Positions 1 to 12,479 of a DNA stretch of 64,000 nt are shown here, one piece after another; position 1 is the stretch's first letter; every line of letters starts with the position of its first letter. A program made the position numbers and the translations under genes. The stretch comes from Chiua virens. Taxonomy: Eukaryota; Basidiomycota; Agaricomycetes; Boletales; Boletaceae. The notes below the pieces were generated by a model that worked only from the letters and a program-made list of their open reading frames with translations, made no database searches and was not told where the DNA came from. Location: assembly GCA_019787685.1 (NCBI GenBank), contig JAHNUO010000007.1, positions 372,001 through 436,000 on the forward strand, in the 5' to 3' direction.

Positions 1-2
1 GG

Positions 3-1457
3 AAGCTCACCCCTGGCGGCTCTTCCGGCGGAGAAGGCGCACTACTTGCCATGAGAGGTAGCCCCTTGGGAGTGGGGACCGACATCGATGGGTACGAATC
101 CAGTTCCATCCGTATCGAGGCATTGGGCCACATATGAAATGGTTGTAGGTCCCTCCGCATCCCCAGTGCGTTTTGCGGGCTGTATACGCTTCGGCCTTCG
201 TACGAACGCCTTCCGTATCATGGCGCCGCTAATACCTTGATGGGTCAAGAATCCATTTCATCTGTGCTTGGACCGATGGCTACGTCCGTCTCGGCGTTGA
301 AGCTGTTCACAAAGGCAATAATCGATGCCCGTCCCTGGGATCGTGACCCCCTCGTCGTCCGAAAAGCCTGGAACGAGGACGAGTACCGGCTGGTGGAGCA
401 TGGTGGCGGAGAAAGGATGTGTCTTGCAATACTTTGGGACAACAAAGTTGTCAAACCACACCCTCCCCTCATCAGAGCCATGCAGTTGGTTAAGGGGGCG
501 TTGGAAAAAGAAGGTCACCAGGGTAAGAGGGTCTGCTGATCACCATCCCAAACTCCACACAATTTCACTAGTTATTGACTGGGAACCTCTCAACCATATC
601 GACATTTACAAGAACGCCGTACGTTCATAGCATTCTTTTCGACATGGGTCAGAATCTCACCTGACTTTGTGCAGCAAACTATCCTGGCTGCTGATGGAGG
701 GGAGGATTATCGCAGGAGTTGTGAAGCATCTGGTGAACCTCTGATTGCTTCAATGATCCCTGAGGAGGATCCGCATCCATTCGACCTGGAGGTTTCCCTC
801 GTGAAGGGTCTAGTTGGACCCCAGAGGAACAGAACTGCTTGGGAGGTATGTTCGTAAAATCACAGCAGGGTAGTTGCCTTTACCTATGACACCTTTTCAG
901 CTATGGCAACTGCATACAGAGAAACGTGCACTGCGCAAGGCTTATCTGGACCACTGGAATGCAACAAGGAGCAGGACGAACACTGGTCGTCCTGTTGACG
1001 CGATCATCTTACCCGCAGTGGCGTACACAGCTTGTCCACACGGGTTAAATTAGTAAGTCAATGTTGTTTTGCATATGATAATCTCAATCCTACCCACTCC
1101 TACCCATCACCCACGTAGTGATTCATTCTATACGACGCTTGGAAATGCGATGGATTATGCTTGCGCCGTCTTTCCTGTGACATTTGTCGATCCCAAGGTT
1201 GACCACCCGGCGGAGCCACACGATTTTCACAATCACGAGGATGAGGCGTTTTACAAACTCTGTATGGTCGTGTGCCTTCGATCCGATCCGTCGTCGGTTT
1301 GAACTTGATTTTGACAGATGATCCGGACGTGTTCCCCGGACTACCTGTTGGACTTCAGCTCCTTGGTCGCACGCTAGAAGAAGAAGCCGTGATCGGCATG
1401 GTAGAAGTGGTGGACACTGCCGTCAAGAAACATGTTAAAGCAACGAAGGGGAAATGA
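3..1457 (+). CDS. Amidase signature family protein (acetamidase-like), 5' end outside window
   Basis: C-terminal part of an amidase-signature enzyme, a family that hydrolyses carboxylic amides with a Lys-cisSer-Ser triad. The first residues read GGSSGGEGALLAMRGSPLGV, the family signature carrying the cis-serine. After a 57 bp intron (92-148) the frame resumes with GSLRIPSAFCGLY, which holds the nucleophilic serine. Further introns at about 523-571, 619-674, 846-900, 1053-1118 and 1262-1317 keep the frame, giving segments such as VIDWEPLNHIDIY and DAIILPAVAYTACPHG. The end, GLPVGLQLLGRTLEEE, is typical of the family's C terminus. One oddity is that the usual GTDIGGS reads GTDIDGS across the first intron. 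The start codon and catalytic lysine lie upstream of the window. The family is certain from sequence; the substrate is not. Confidence 0.9.
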
Positions 1458-1689
1458 AATTATTTTACAGGAACAAATAAATGTGGACTAAGTAAGATAA
1501 ATTCTACAGAACCTCGCCATATGTCTAGTTTCATTAGTTTGCAAAGCTACATTATTTAGGCGCAGTAGATACTTTAGTAAGAGATCGGATACTAAGATCT
1601 AAGATTGCAATTACGTTTGAAAGAGGCATAAAAATATTCTATGTCAGTGAGTGGGGTTTCAAGATCGCTTAGAAAATGTCGGAAATTCT

Positions 1690-2398
1690 TTAATATTGAG
1701 GATAGTTGGACGGATCTTCCCCATAACCCTCAGGACTGGCCTGCCTAAGAAGGGCAGCTATGACATCTAGGGACTGATACTGTTGACCCTGGGCACCATA
1801 ATAAAGGATCGGCCCGTCCCGCTCGGTGTTAAACATCCCATTTTGAGGCAAGTGGTTTGGAGGAAATTGGGTGGGATATACTATAGAAAGCAAGTAGCGA
1901 TGCAGCAACCGATCGTCATTCATCGACATCAGCCAGAGGCAGTATGGGAGACTGACTTACCCGTTTGAGTTAATGTCATTGATGGCATGCCTGGGAGATC
2001 GGCTTGACAGGAAAGGTTGTCTGACGCGGTCGAACCACTGGCACCACTCTGGACTGTGCCTGCCGGTTTCAATTCTGGGGCAGTTTTGAGGATTTCGATT
2101 GCTTGGGAGCGAAGTACGTTAGTAACGAATGTCAGCCCTGAAGTGGCGTGCAAACACAACCTTTCCTTAGGATTTCTTGCCGCGTTCGTAACTCTTCGCC
2201 AGTGAGGTTTCTGATAATGACACGGAGCATAGTAATGCATTCCCCTTCTTTTTCCCGGTACTCTCTTTGGATGGAGGCTTTGTCTGGGCGAGGTGCCAGT
2301 GGTTGAGGCGAGGGTGGAATGCCAGTGGGCGGAAAAGGGTAAGACGGTGTTTGGTGCATTGAAATCTTCTGAAACGATGCATTCTCGAGACGATACAT
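1690..2398 (-). CDS. Hypothetical bHLH-like protein, copy A
   Basis: Three exons on the minus strand (2398-2161, 2101-1961, 1880-1690) sum to 570 nt, 189 residues plus stop. A proline-rich N terminus is followed by a charged block, REYREKEGECITMLRVII, then NLTGEELRTRQEILRK, and after the first intron AIEILKTAPELK. This order (basic region, helix, short loop, helix containing a KAxEIL-type motif) resembles a basic helix-loop-helix DNA-binding domain, but it is divergent and the assignment is an inference. The C-terminal third is low-complexity and Gln/Tyr-rich. The same exon phases and total length occur in the gene at 5112-5788, so the two are paralogues; that agreement is the main support for both models. 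Function is unknown; a transcription factor is the best guess. Confidence 0.6.
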
Positions 2399-2559
2399 CG
2401 TGCTTAAGTATGCGAGAGGGGAACCAATTCTACTAATCAGGAAAACGGGCTTGTAACGTTACCGTTTGACAGGCTCTTGCACAGGCTTCCCTCCAATCAC
2501 AACTCTCAAAATCAAGCCAACCGAGCCTTAGCGAGGCCATTACGGGAATATTCCTCGCT

Positions 2560-2591
2560 TAAGCGCTATTCGAGCACTCGAATAGCGCTTA
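2560..2591. repeat. Perfect 32-nt inverted repeat (15 bp arms, 2-nt spacer)
   Basis: The arm TAAGCGCTATTCGAG is followed by CA and then its exact reverse complement. It lies about 160 bp upstream of the start codon of bHLH-like copy A (transcribed leftward from 2398). It could be a cruciform-forming element, an operator-like palindrome or the relic of a mobile element end; nothing in the sequence decides between these. Confidence 0.8.
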
Positions 2592-5111
2592 GAAAACGTT
2601 GATTAGTAGGACAAAAGAGGGACGCACGCACTGCCTGCGAACACGGTATGATAACCATACTGACCCTTGAAGCATCATTTGCCAGCAAGTCTCCGTGGCA
2701 GTACCCTTGTTGTCCTTGTTCTAGTTACCAGGGACACAACGGGATGGCCGCTGAACGATCCAAAATATGGCTCGGAGCATGGTGCACGGAATGCCCGCAC
2801 CTTGCGAGTCACTGGGTACCTTCGGAACCGAAGTTTCACGGATCAGGGTGGCTATTTTCGGCATTTCATGATCGTTCGCAGCGTTAGCCAAGGATAAGAT
2901 ACCCTGAAACTTTGTTTGAGCGCGGCGACGATTTGGTGAAAAACCTCCATTCCTCTGATCGTGGTAATTGTTGAAATATTGACCATCAGACGTCATGCTA
3001 GTGATACCGCCTTGTTCGCGCTTCCGACGGTAGAAGCTCTAATATTGAATGTCATCATTCGTCTCCAAACCAGCCAATGCTGATTTGATTTGATAACGAA
3101 CTTACTACGTGCCACCTGAGTTTCAACTTGAAGTTGCCAGTGCCAGTGTTCCTATCATGATAGTATGTCAGTGCGAGTTGAAGAAAAAGGTTCCGAAAAT
3201 CTTCAGTGCACCTACATAGTATGAGTCCGAGTCATAGATTGTTCCTATCAACTACTGCAACCCACAATCCAAACGCAATCTGACACGACCTTCGGATGTC
3301 TGAGTCCATACCCGGTCGTTGTGCCATTCTAACACATGTACAGCGATTCTGAATCGGACATTAGGGCTATCAGCACGTTTGAGGTCACTGGCTCTGGCGC
3401 GAATTTGTAAAAAAACGTTTTTCGTACTTACGTTCAACGAACTCATTCATGTTCTTGAGAACTGTAACATGGCTGTGTTTCAGTGATCGTGGACTCCGAG
3501 GGACGAGGCCAGGCAGTGTCGGAGGCAGCTCTAAGTCAGAGTTGGCGTAAATATGGCGTAAACACTAAACAGTATGTACTAGTCCATCTCGGCAACACAA
3601 AGGCTTATCACGACTGCGGACTCTGGAGCTTATCCAATGATTCTCGGCCCCACGCACACTTTCTCATGGGAGGAGAGCATAGTTACTGAAAATTCGTCTC
3701 TAGAAAGTATTGTGGGTGGATTTCCGGCGTAACATGCCGCCAAAACGACGTGCGTTTTGATCGTCCCCATTTCGATCACAGAGTACGCCTCGAACACAGG
3801 ATAAACATGTGTTCGTTGTGATTTCTCGTTATATCAAGGTACTTGTGCCCTGGTTACACTCAATAAGCTCGTCTTGTTCTCTCAGAAGGCGGTGACGCGC
3901 TTGATCTACTTATATATGTGTCAGTCTCCCATTGAAGTCGCAACATTAATGCAGCATTCAATCATTCGTTTAATGTACCTGTTCGGATGATTCGGATCAC
4001 GATCAACACCCTGACTCCCTGAGGGTAAGATCAATATTTTTTCTCGCCATTCTCCGGGCGTACATAGCCACCTGTATGTTGAGCCAATTGGCCATAGTCC
4101 AGTGACTGACACGATTCGAATGAAATTGTCCCACAAGTTCATTTACTGTGCTTCGGTGTACAAATACATGGCCGGGATTCAGAGTCAGAAACGTTTGCGA
4201 AGTGATTGGCGCGAGGCGCGCGCACACTTGAGTCTGATTCAAGCCGATAGGAAAAGCAGTTGACAATTCCAATTCATACTCTAGAAATCTTGATTTCCTT
4301 GTTGCTTCAACAGAGCAGGTGGTGAATGGATTAGTAGCTGTAGCCTACAGGTAAATGGCCCTGCATCAGGAGATTATCAAGTCGGTGTAAATACACGTGG
4401 GACTTGACAAAATCTGCAAAGACGTATCGAGTCTATCGACTCAAGATTCGAGGTTGATTAGCACAAAAGGTGATTCAGGGTCGTCGCATCGCTAAAACCA
4501 CGCTCGTGCGCCACGTTTTTTTTTTTGCGATGCCAATCGGACTCCCACGGGGGCAGACCCGAGCGAAGACCGTTTTGAAAGCCAAATCAACCAACGGGAC
4601 AGTGTCGGAACGATAGCAAGCATGGGCGCAACTCCGGTCACTGACGCACAGCTATCACATGACTACTTTTTCACTGGCAGCCCCGGTGGCTTTGTTTCTT
4701 TATCGAAATATCTTGCCTATACGGGCATCGTATTGTTTTCGACCCACGCCCTTGTTAGATGTCACTGCAGCTTGTTCTCTCGTCTACAACCTGCGTTGGG
4801 GAATTAAGCTTCAATATTGTCTCGATATCCCACAGTCCGTTGTCTTCTCTATATGCGATCGAGACGAGTCTTTTCTTTGCTGCGGGTACACAGATACCGT
4901 TTCATTCAATAGTGGTCAAGAGCCATGCGTTGCGCGAGATATTCCAAATAAATTTAGTCTATTGTCAGCGACCTCTAGTGCTCAAACTCCCTGATGGGCC
5001 CATCAGATCGCTCTTGCACAGGCATAGGGTCGAGGAGATACAAAGAACATTGTACAGCAACCGAGTGCCACGCCTGCGCGATCAAGAAAAGAATGCAAAG
5101 CCGAAGAAATG
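2592..5111. other. 2.5 kb without a recognisable gene
   Basis: Only short, unrecognised open frames are present. On the minus strand these are 2721-2996, 3252-3446 and 3921-4272; on the plus strand, 4622-5118. Some stretches look protein-like but could not be joined through GT-AG introns into one model or matched to a family. A T-run of about 12 occurs near 4516. The stretch separates the two bHLH-like paralogues and may hold decayed coding sequence. Confidence 0.4.
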
Positions 5112-5788
5112 TCATTGATCGGATATGAAGTCAGAACAAAGGAACCCGCCCTCGCAATATTCCTGATATCCATTCGGGTCTACAGCGAGGTCTCGGGCGT
5201 TCACGTCGGACATCAAGATGGAGTGGTACAACTCGTGGTGGAGCTGGGTGGGAATGTGGCCCACATGAGTATTCTGCGAATTGAACCCGCCATCGGATTG
5301 CACAGTGTAAGGGAAATGAAATGGCGGGCCAGACGTCGACGAGGTGGTGTAACCTTGAAAAAGCGGTCAGCATCTCTATGGGGGTAATTGGTTCCACCTT
5401 ACAAAAATGAGCGGATAAATCTAAAAATTCTATTTCCGCAGGGTCAGTTACTAGTAGAGAAGGATCTTCATCCGAATCATCCCTCCTGAGAGGAGGGACA
5501 ATCTCGTGCGACCTCTGCCTCCTGGCCTCTGAGAGAGGCAGAAGCATTTCGATCACTTCCCACATGCATCGCATTAGCGAAATGATCACAAGGAACGAAT
5601 TTATCAACTCAACCTTTTTTCAAAATCTCTTGCCGCGTCTGCAGCTCGTCTCCAGTGAGCTTCTTGATAACGTCTCGTAGAATGACAAAGCATTCCCCCT
5701 CCTTTTCACGATATTGCCTCTGGATTATAACTTTGTTTTGTCTCGACGAGGGGGAGGAGGGCCTGGATGAAGAAGAACCCGGATCCAT
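5112..5788 (-). CDS. Hypothetical bHLH-like protein, copy B
   Basis: Paralogue of the gene at 1690-2398. Exons 5788-5614, 5555-5403 and 5353-5112 again total 570 nt (189 residues plus stop). The start MDPGSSSSRPSSPSS leads into RQYREKEGECFVILRDVI, then KKLTGDELQTRQEILKK, and after intron 1 VIEMLLPLSEARRQRSHE. The basic/helix/loop/helix arrangement matches copy A, including an intron inserted directly before helix 2. An acidic segment (RRDDSDEDPSLL) follows and the C terminus is unique. The first intron uses an unusual AAG acceptor in both copies. Function is unknown; a DNA-binding role is inferred only from the bHLH resemblance. Confidence 0.6.
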
Positions 5789-7633
5789 GTTATTCTGTTG
5801 GTGTCACGCCCAGGGCGATCTGAGTGCGCCGCCCGAAAACACCATACAGTGTATTTATGCACTTCAATGGCGCTTAAATGTTAACGCTGGTGCGTTCACC
5901 TCGGAATCTAGTAATCATGCAAATATAAAGTTGTAGCCAAGGCTCTTTAAGCCAAGTAAAACGATGCTCGCATTCCGCTTCGTTATCCCCACAACTAAGT
6001 GTCTACCCTTTCAAGTGAGATCTTCAAGTTTTCCTCTCCCGGGGTAAGAACTTGAAGGGATACGCACGCGCGCTTGACATGGCGCTAGAAGCTGAGTGCT
6101 GAGCGCTGAGAGCTGATTAGAAGATCTCCCTGACTATTCGGCTGATTACGTTCCTGATACGGTCATTTAAACATTTATGGCTTAGACTCACTTGGGCTTT
6201 TCACACGCTGCAGCCAGTGCAACCCTCCATTCTGGCCGGTCACCTTTTGAACTTCCGCGAAACGTTAACCGCCCAAAATCCACCCTTTCCGTTCCTCTAA
6301 CAGTACTTTCCTGATATGCTTCACTGGATAATGGAACTATCTCAGTAAATTGGTTCACTACGCTTTCACGGAATGTGTGTCCTAGAACTCGATGGAGGCC
6401 ATCGAGCACCGTCACCTGGCGAACGCGCTGTCACTAAGTCCGATTCAAGTTTAACGTTTAACCGCGAGTCGGTCTACGATCTGGACTGATACTCATCAAA
6501 TAACCATAGACCTTTACGAGTAGTGAAGTACTGTTTTTACTTTCCAGCACGGCGGGTTTCTGATTTGTGGAGTTTCCGTGGAGATTTCGTAAATCCGATT
6601 AGGAATAACAAATCCAACACTCGGAGTTACCCCCTAGTCGCGGTTCGCTCCAAACGAATGCGCACTAAGTGCGAAGAGATGGAGGAAGAGAGGCAAAGAA
6701 TTTTGCAGGACAATCCGATCATTGGCGGAAATTTCCTTCATGAGCGGCTTCAACTAACAGCATGCGTACTTATGTGCATGAACAATGATTTCATTCGGCT
6801 CAGAGATTGCCGTGCACACTGTAACTGCAGTCATTGGACAGCCATTCGCGTTTGCCAGATCCCGGTGCCAGTGCGTCGTGCGATTGCCGTATGACCCGGG
6901 GCTTATCATCATCAGATTTCCTTCGATCTAAAAATGCCTCGTACGAGCCTACGACGTGTTTTGCAAAGTTGTCTCATTGCAACGCATGAGCATAACACTG
7001 CCTGACGTAGCTTCCGACATATGGAAGCTGCCAATAACAAAACGCATGATCAACTATTTCATGGCGTACCTAGTTGTACACACCACTGTGCAGGAGAAAA
7101 TAGACATTGATCCGGATTCCGAAAAGTGACAGGGCTTGAAGAATATCTGGGCGCGCTTACACGAAGCATTCTACTACGACGGTCAATCCTTCAAGCTTCA
7201 AGCTCAAACTGCTAAGTCCACTCGAAGACAATCTTATCAACAACATGGATCCCTCATAAGGAAACTGTATGACACTGACATTGACATGACCTTCGACGAC
7301 TTGAACCACGGCTTTTGCTGACCTTCGTTGCCACTACATACTTCCAGTACTGATTTCCGTGAGACTCGGAGACAGTTCTATTTCAAATATTAAACCAGGG
7401 AGCTTCATGGTTGTAGCTAATCGATGTAGAGCGAGTCCCATGTCAGGAGTGCCAAGATAGTGTTTTGTGTGAAACCACTGCAGGACCGCCCTTGTTGATC
7501 GGAAGAATGTTACTAAGTTATGAAGTGGAACCTTGCAATGACTCCGAGTCGACAGATCACTACTAGAAGTACACCCGTCTTGGAGTCCTTGTTTCGAAAA
7601 TCATCCTCTGAATCAGTGAACTGGAAGATGTAG
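5789..7633. other. 1.8 kb without a supported gene
   Basis: No convincing multi-exon gene was found. A plus-strand open frame at 6523-6894 (123 codons) and a minus-strand one at 6188-6415 resemble no family I know. The stretch lies immediately upstream of a Vps3/Vps39-like gene whose N-terminal domain should be here but could not be found in any frame. Confidence 0.4.
6091..6118. repeat. Four tandem 7-mers (GCTGAnn)
   Basis: GCTGAGT, GCTGAGC, GCTGAGA and GCTGATT follow each other head to tail. The first 14 bases occur again exactly at 19344-19357 inside the hAT element, where three related 7-mers stand in tandem. Confidence 0.7.
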
Positions 7634-10600
7634 TCACTGGCAGCCTTTCGTATTACGCAATAAATATCTTGAACTGCGCTCCGTCCCACGCGAGGTCAAG
7701 TTCATTCGTGATGGCCCATTCGTCGTATCCTCGTTCAGCCCTCCTTATACTTGGCCAGTTTTCCGTTTATTCAATTCTTCCTTCGACACTTTTTGCGCAG
7801 GTAGAGTCACTTATTCAAAACGCCAAACTTGCCGAAGCGGAGGCATTACTAGAACGCACCGAGGCAGATTTTGCGCAAGGAAGCACGAGTCCTGGTGGCC
7901 TGGTGGGTGGTTTCCATTATTTGGATCCATGCGCATTGATAAGAATGCAGACGGAACACTTACGCTACTTACATCAATGTCTAGCCTTCGTGTTCGTGCG
8001 TCAGACGAGATTTCGAGAGGCAACAGTCCACTTTATTGAGGGAACCATCGATCCTCGCGTCCTTTTGTCTTATTTCGATGAGCTCCGACCAGCTTTATTC
8101 AATCAACATCCAAGTAGCGAGGAATGTGGCACCGCAGCTGTACAGGGTGTCGAGCAGGGGTTTGTCGAGGTCGAGGTCTGGGATGGCGTCAAAGAATATA
8201 TGCCAGATGAAACCAGGATAGACGATATCAGTAAGTCTGTTCACATTTCTTGTTTTTTACTTTCCCCCCCGCCGTACGCCATCGCATGTCAGCTCCTTGT
8301 TCCTCCAACCACCAATCGACCTGCCAGCAACTCAACTCACCCTCTTCCTTCTCTTCCCATGCGTTTCACAACTCGTCTCTGCCCTACCATCTGCAACAAA
8401 TAAAATAAAATAAAATAATGGGCACTGACATTCAGTCGCCACCAACTTAGTCAGGAATTATTCTCCTTATTTGCGTCCCGGCGCAATTCCCTCGCCAGCG
8501 AGAGACGAACCTACCGATGCGGGGCCATCGACCTTTGACCCTCAATTGGAAAGTGGAACGCGTATACATCCAGCAACGATAGCAATGCGTGAAGGGATGA
8601 GAGAAGAGGCGACTGAGATGGTGAAAAGTGTGTTGGCCGCTGTATTGGGGAGTGCTGAGATATGGTCAAGAGATGTGATTGAGGTGCGTCTCTTCATACT
8701 GTACTTGTTCGGAACAAGACTGTTCGGCATGGTCTGCTACGTACTTTACTTGATTTCCATGTTCATAAAATTGACAGCTGGTATCTTTCCTTCCATCACA
8801 TTACCATTTCCTTAGCCGTCTTCCTCCTTGTATCCATGTTTTGTGCCCGCCTAGGATAATGATTCTACTTATATTGTCCATACAGGTGACGTCAACAGCC
8901 CTCGCCCTCCTCTACGCACATGCACGAGATGTTCCTTCTCTCTTGGCGTTATTTGCACCTCCTTCCTCTGGTCCCTCCGCTCCTTCCTCACGTCCTGTCT
9001 CGCGTTCCGGTTCACAACCACCCTCACGTCCTAGTTCAGTGCTACACGCACGTCACGCGTCCCACTTTTCGCAAGCATCTCTGGGCCCTGCGCTACCCTT
9101 TCGCCCGGAAATCTTGGCCCCAGTCCTTTCGGACATTGAACCTCTTAGGTGCATTGTTGGAGATGTGGAAAGTCTTCGGGGATGGAGAAAAGGTCATCGA
9201 GGTTCTAGTTGGGTAAGTGATCTTCATGTGGTAACCCTTGAGTTTCTTCCGCAACTCTGGTCACATACGAATAGTCTTACGGAGGGAACACACGTCGATC
9301 CTTCAATCGTCGATCCACTCGACCAGATCTTCACAATACTTGCTCCCACTCGACCTGACCCATCCAGTTTGACGCTCGGAACTGGTCCGAGTTTGAGGGA
9401 ACAAGAGAGATCTAGCTTGGTAAAGAAGTGGGCAGCATGGCTTGCTGGCAAGGACGTTGAGAGAGGGCTGAGGGTGCGTGTATTGTATCCGTTCCGCGAC
9501 TCCATTATTCAAGTTACTTGAAATCGTGGTGTCTTGGTGTGTGCGTGTGTGCTCACGTTATGAAACCTTCCTCCCTGTCGTACAGTTGCTAACATCTTCA
9601 CATCCTTCGCGGCATCGCCATCCTACTGGCGCAGCAGGCCGAGGGAGGGATAAAACGGCGGATCGGGAAAAAGCTGATGAGTTGGTTATACTTTCCGAGC
9701 TCCGGAATACCAACACACTGGCTGCTCGACGATATTTGGAATGGTTGGTTATTGGTCGAGGGCTCGGAAGAGGTGGGAAGGAGACACCCAGGGAAGGGGA
9801 GCTATTTGAAGAGTTTGTATGGAACTGCGTAGATGAAGTTTTGGAGCAAGTTGGAAATGAAGCTGTCGGGAGGCTTTGGAGAGCAAAAGGTTCGTAGGTG
9901 ATATTAACGCGCAGAGCGATGTTGTGAACGCACGCTGATACACGTTCCGCGTCCCACAGCGGCATCGTATGCTTCTTCTCCAAGCACGGCTACCTCGCCC
10001 TCTCCGCCGGTGCCATCAGTCAAGTCGGAGTCATCGTTTCTGCCCATTCATGCATTGTCACCACTCCCGCGCTCACCATTCTTATCTTACTTCGCCTTGA
10101 CAACCCCTGAGTCCCCATCCAAACGTGCCCGCATAAAGACAGTCTTACTTCTTCAGTCTCTTAGGGAGGGTACAAAACTTGTAAAGGATGTACAAGACAA
10201 GATCACTGGTGGGGGGTGGGATAAAATTCTCGGTCTTGAGATGGCCGTATTACATTCCAAGGTGCGATTAATTTTCTTTCTCGACTTCGCGCGTTTCCCG
10301 AATAGTTACCATATGACGATCCCAGATCCCTTTCGCACGGCTTACCCTCGAGACACTGTACGTCCTGCGGGACACATCGACGGCCGAATCGTATGCATCG
10401 AGTGGTGGTCTGACGGGCGTAGTTGGTACAAAAGTGGGCGTAAGCGCTGCAGAAGGATGTGGATTATCCGACTGGAGCGGGTGGTTTGCAAAAGGTAGTC
10501 ACGTGGTAGGTGCAAAGGATGAGGAAAAGGGAGCGGAAAATGTGGACATGTTGAAGATGCTACTGGAAGTCTACATGCAAGACGGGTGGGTCTCGTCCTG

Positions 10601-11111
10601 TAGAAAAGGGAACGGATTAATGAAGCATTACATTCTCCAGGGACACACAGCAGGCGGCGCGCTTGTTAAGCTCGCAAGCAAAAAGACTGGATGTCCTTGA
10701 TGTGAGTATTGCATGAATTTCCTTGGATACGGTAACGAATTCGTATTGATCGGATTGGCATAACTGACGTTCACCATCACGTAGATCTTGCCAATCGTCC
10801 CGACCGCGTGGCCGCTTCGTGCGCTTTCGACCTACCTCACTCGTTCCCTCAGACGCACTCAACACGTCGCGCATGAGGGCCAAATTGTGCGAGCCATCTG
10901 CGCTGGGCAGAACCTTTCAGTGCTCGAAAGCACCTTCGAAGTCCTGCGAGACGAGGGCGCGATCGTGGAGGAGGCTGTGAGTGATGACGAATCGGGGGCG
11001 AAAGGGGACGATGGTGTAGGGAGAAGCTTCGACGAGAAGGTCGTGCCGCACGGTGGGCCCGGGGTTGAAGGTCCTGACGTGATAAATGTCCATGTGCGTG
11101 GTGAAACATGA
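7634..11111 (+). CDS. Vps3/Vps39-family (TRAP1-like) vacuolar sorting protein, N-terminally truncated
   Basis: This family supplies subunits of the CORVET/HOPS tethering complexes that dock endosomes and vacuoles. The first recognisable exon (from about 7634) reads only the last turn of a CNH-type domain (YLELRSVPREVKFIRDGPFV). Then come VESLIQNAKLAEAEALLER, TRFREATVHFIEGTIDPR, WLAGKDVERGLR and a C-terminal Vps39 domain 2 with PLRALSTYLTRSLRRTQHVA and HEGQIVRAICAGQNL. Introns recognised include 8231-8435, 8684-8885, 9213-9274, 9474-9585, 9890-9959 and 10262-10325; the last exon starts at 10785. Two oddities: some 350 residues of CNH domain are missing upstream, and between about 9000 and 9150 the frame advances by +1 without a credible intron. 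It may be a decaying copy or carry sequence errors. Vps3 versus Vps39 is not resolved. Confidence 0.7.
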
Positions 11112-11212
11112 CTGATTGGCATTGTGTTCTCTCTGAGCCCTGGTTCTGGACTTGCTGATCATATTATCTCGCATCCTTCGATTTCAAAGTATCGGGATCC
11201 CATTCTATACGG

Positions 11213-11782
11213 ATGAAAGGGCTCTATAGTAAGAGCATGTTACATCTTTACGATGCACGTCATGTAGGCTGCCTGAGTGGTCGACTGACCGTTAATGTTC
11301 AATGTCGAATAATGGGTTGTATTGCGACCTCCCCGTTCAATCTGCCAATATTGATGGTATCCAAGGACCCGAGAAGTGAGCATGCTGTACGTATTGCCAG
11401 TGATCGTTGTTATGTTAAATTTGGAGGCAAAATTCATCTTGACATCGTATCAGCGGTGACGACCACCTTTGTAATGATGATATTCCAGCCTGAAGGCCTG
11501 ATCACTTACATAAATCACGCCATGCCAATGATATTAGCTGCCTGGCCAGTGATTTTCATTGCTGCACACAGGACGAATGTTCTTATAAACCCCCGTCAGC
11601 CTGAGCAGAGCAACCAACCAACCTTCTTCCACATTGCTCTTGCCTTTCTAATCATCATGAAGACTATGTCATCTGCCCTACAGCCTTCCTTGTCGGCCCT
11701 TCAGCAGAATAACTATGTGTCTCGTATGTTCCTGCCAGTGGCCCCGGTAACCAGTCTCACAAGCTTCTCGCAGTTGCTATAA
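11213..11782 (+). other. Open frame of 189 codons, hydrophobic, unassigned
   Basis: A single open frame with hydrophobic stretches (VVSAVTTTFVMMIF-like, MILAAWPVIFIAAHR, IALAFLIIMK) that could be membrane segments. It ends just before sequence coding VAIITAVAYDYSMVLF, which faintly resembles the start of DUF6533-type proteins. It may be an upstream part of the membrane protein gene that follows or a separate relic; I could not connect them with confidence. Confidence 0.3.
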
Positions 11783-12479
11783 TCACCGCCGTTGCATATG
11801 ACTACAGTATGGTCCTGTTCCGATACTATCATATGGCCGAAGCTCAAGACATCTTCAGTCCTGGTTTTTCCGAAAGAAGTACAATCTAAACATCATTGTT
11901 TTGGAGGGAACAGCTTACCTGATTGATATCAATCAAGGTGGAATACATTTGGGCGAGTGGACGGCCAATTTCGGAGTTGAAACATTCCTGACAAGACCGC
12001 AGAGTAAACCATGGACTCGAGTGTCAACACTGTTTATCCTGGTGTGTGCCGTCGAAATACGAGACTACTACCACATCCTATGACATGGCTACCCTAGGTT
12101 CGTTATTGTGGACTGTATAATCTGACGTGAGTTTATGCCTGTTGTGAGGCATATACTGAATGCTGACTTCGAATGTCCACGAGAATCTGCGCCCTCCGTA
12201 AGTTCGAGATGCTGGATACAGGCTTGATTAGAGCTTGACTGCGATGACAGTGGGATCTAGTTTCATACCCGGTCCTGCAAAAGTATATTTCCTCACCTCT
12301 CAATGGTTGATGGATCAACTGACATGGATCACTTACTGTGTACTTATAGACGTGCGTATTTGGTTACCTGCATTGCTGCGCCTTTGAAGCACGAGTGCCA
12401 TTTATTCAACAGTTGTGAGCGCTCACTCAAAGCTTTCTTTATCCATTCCATTGACCAGTACTTCAAGGCGAGATACTGA

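Noticed and set aside
8398..8418. AAAAT microsatellite as a functional element
   Set aside because: A simple repeat of about four units inside an intron of the Vps3-like gene; no sign of function.
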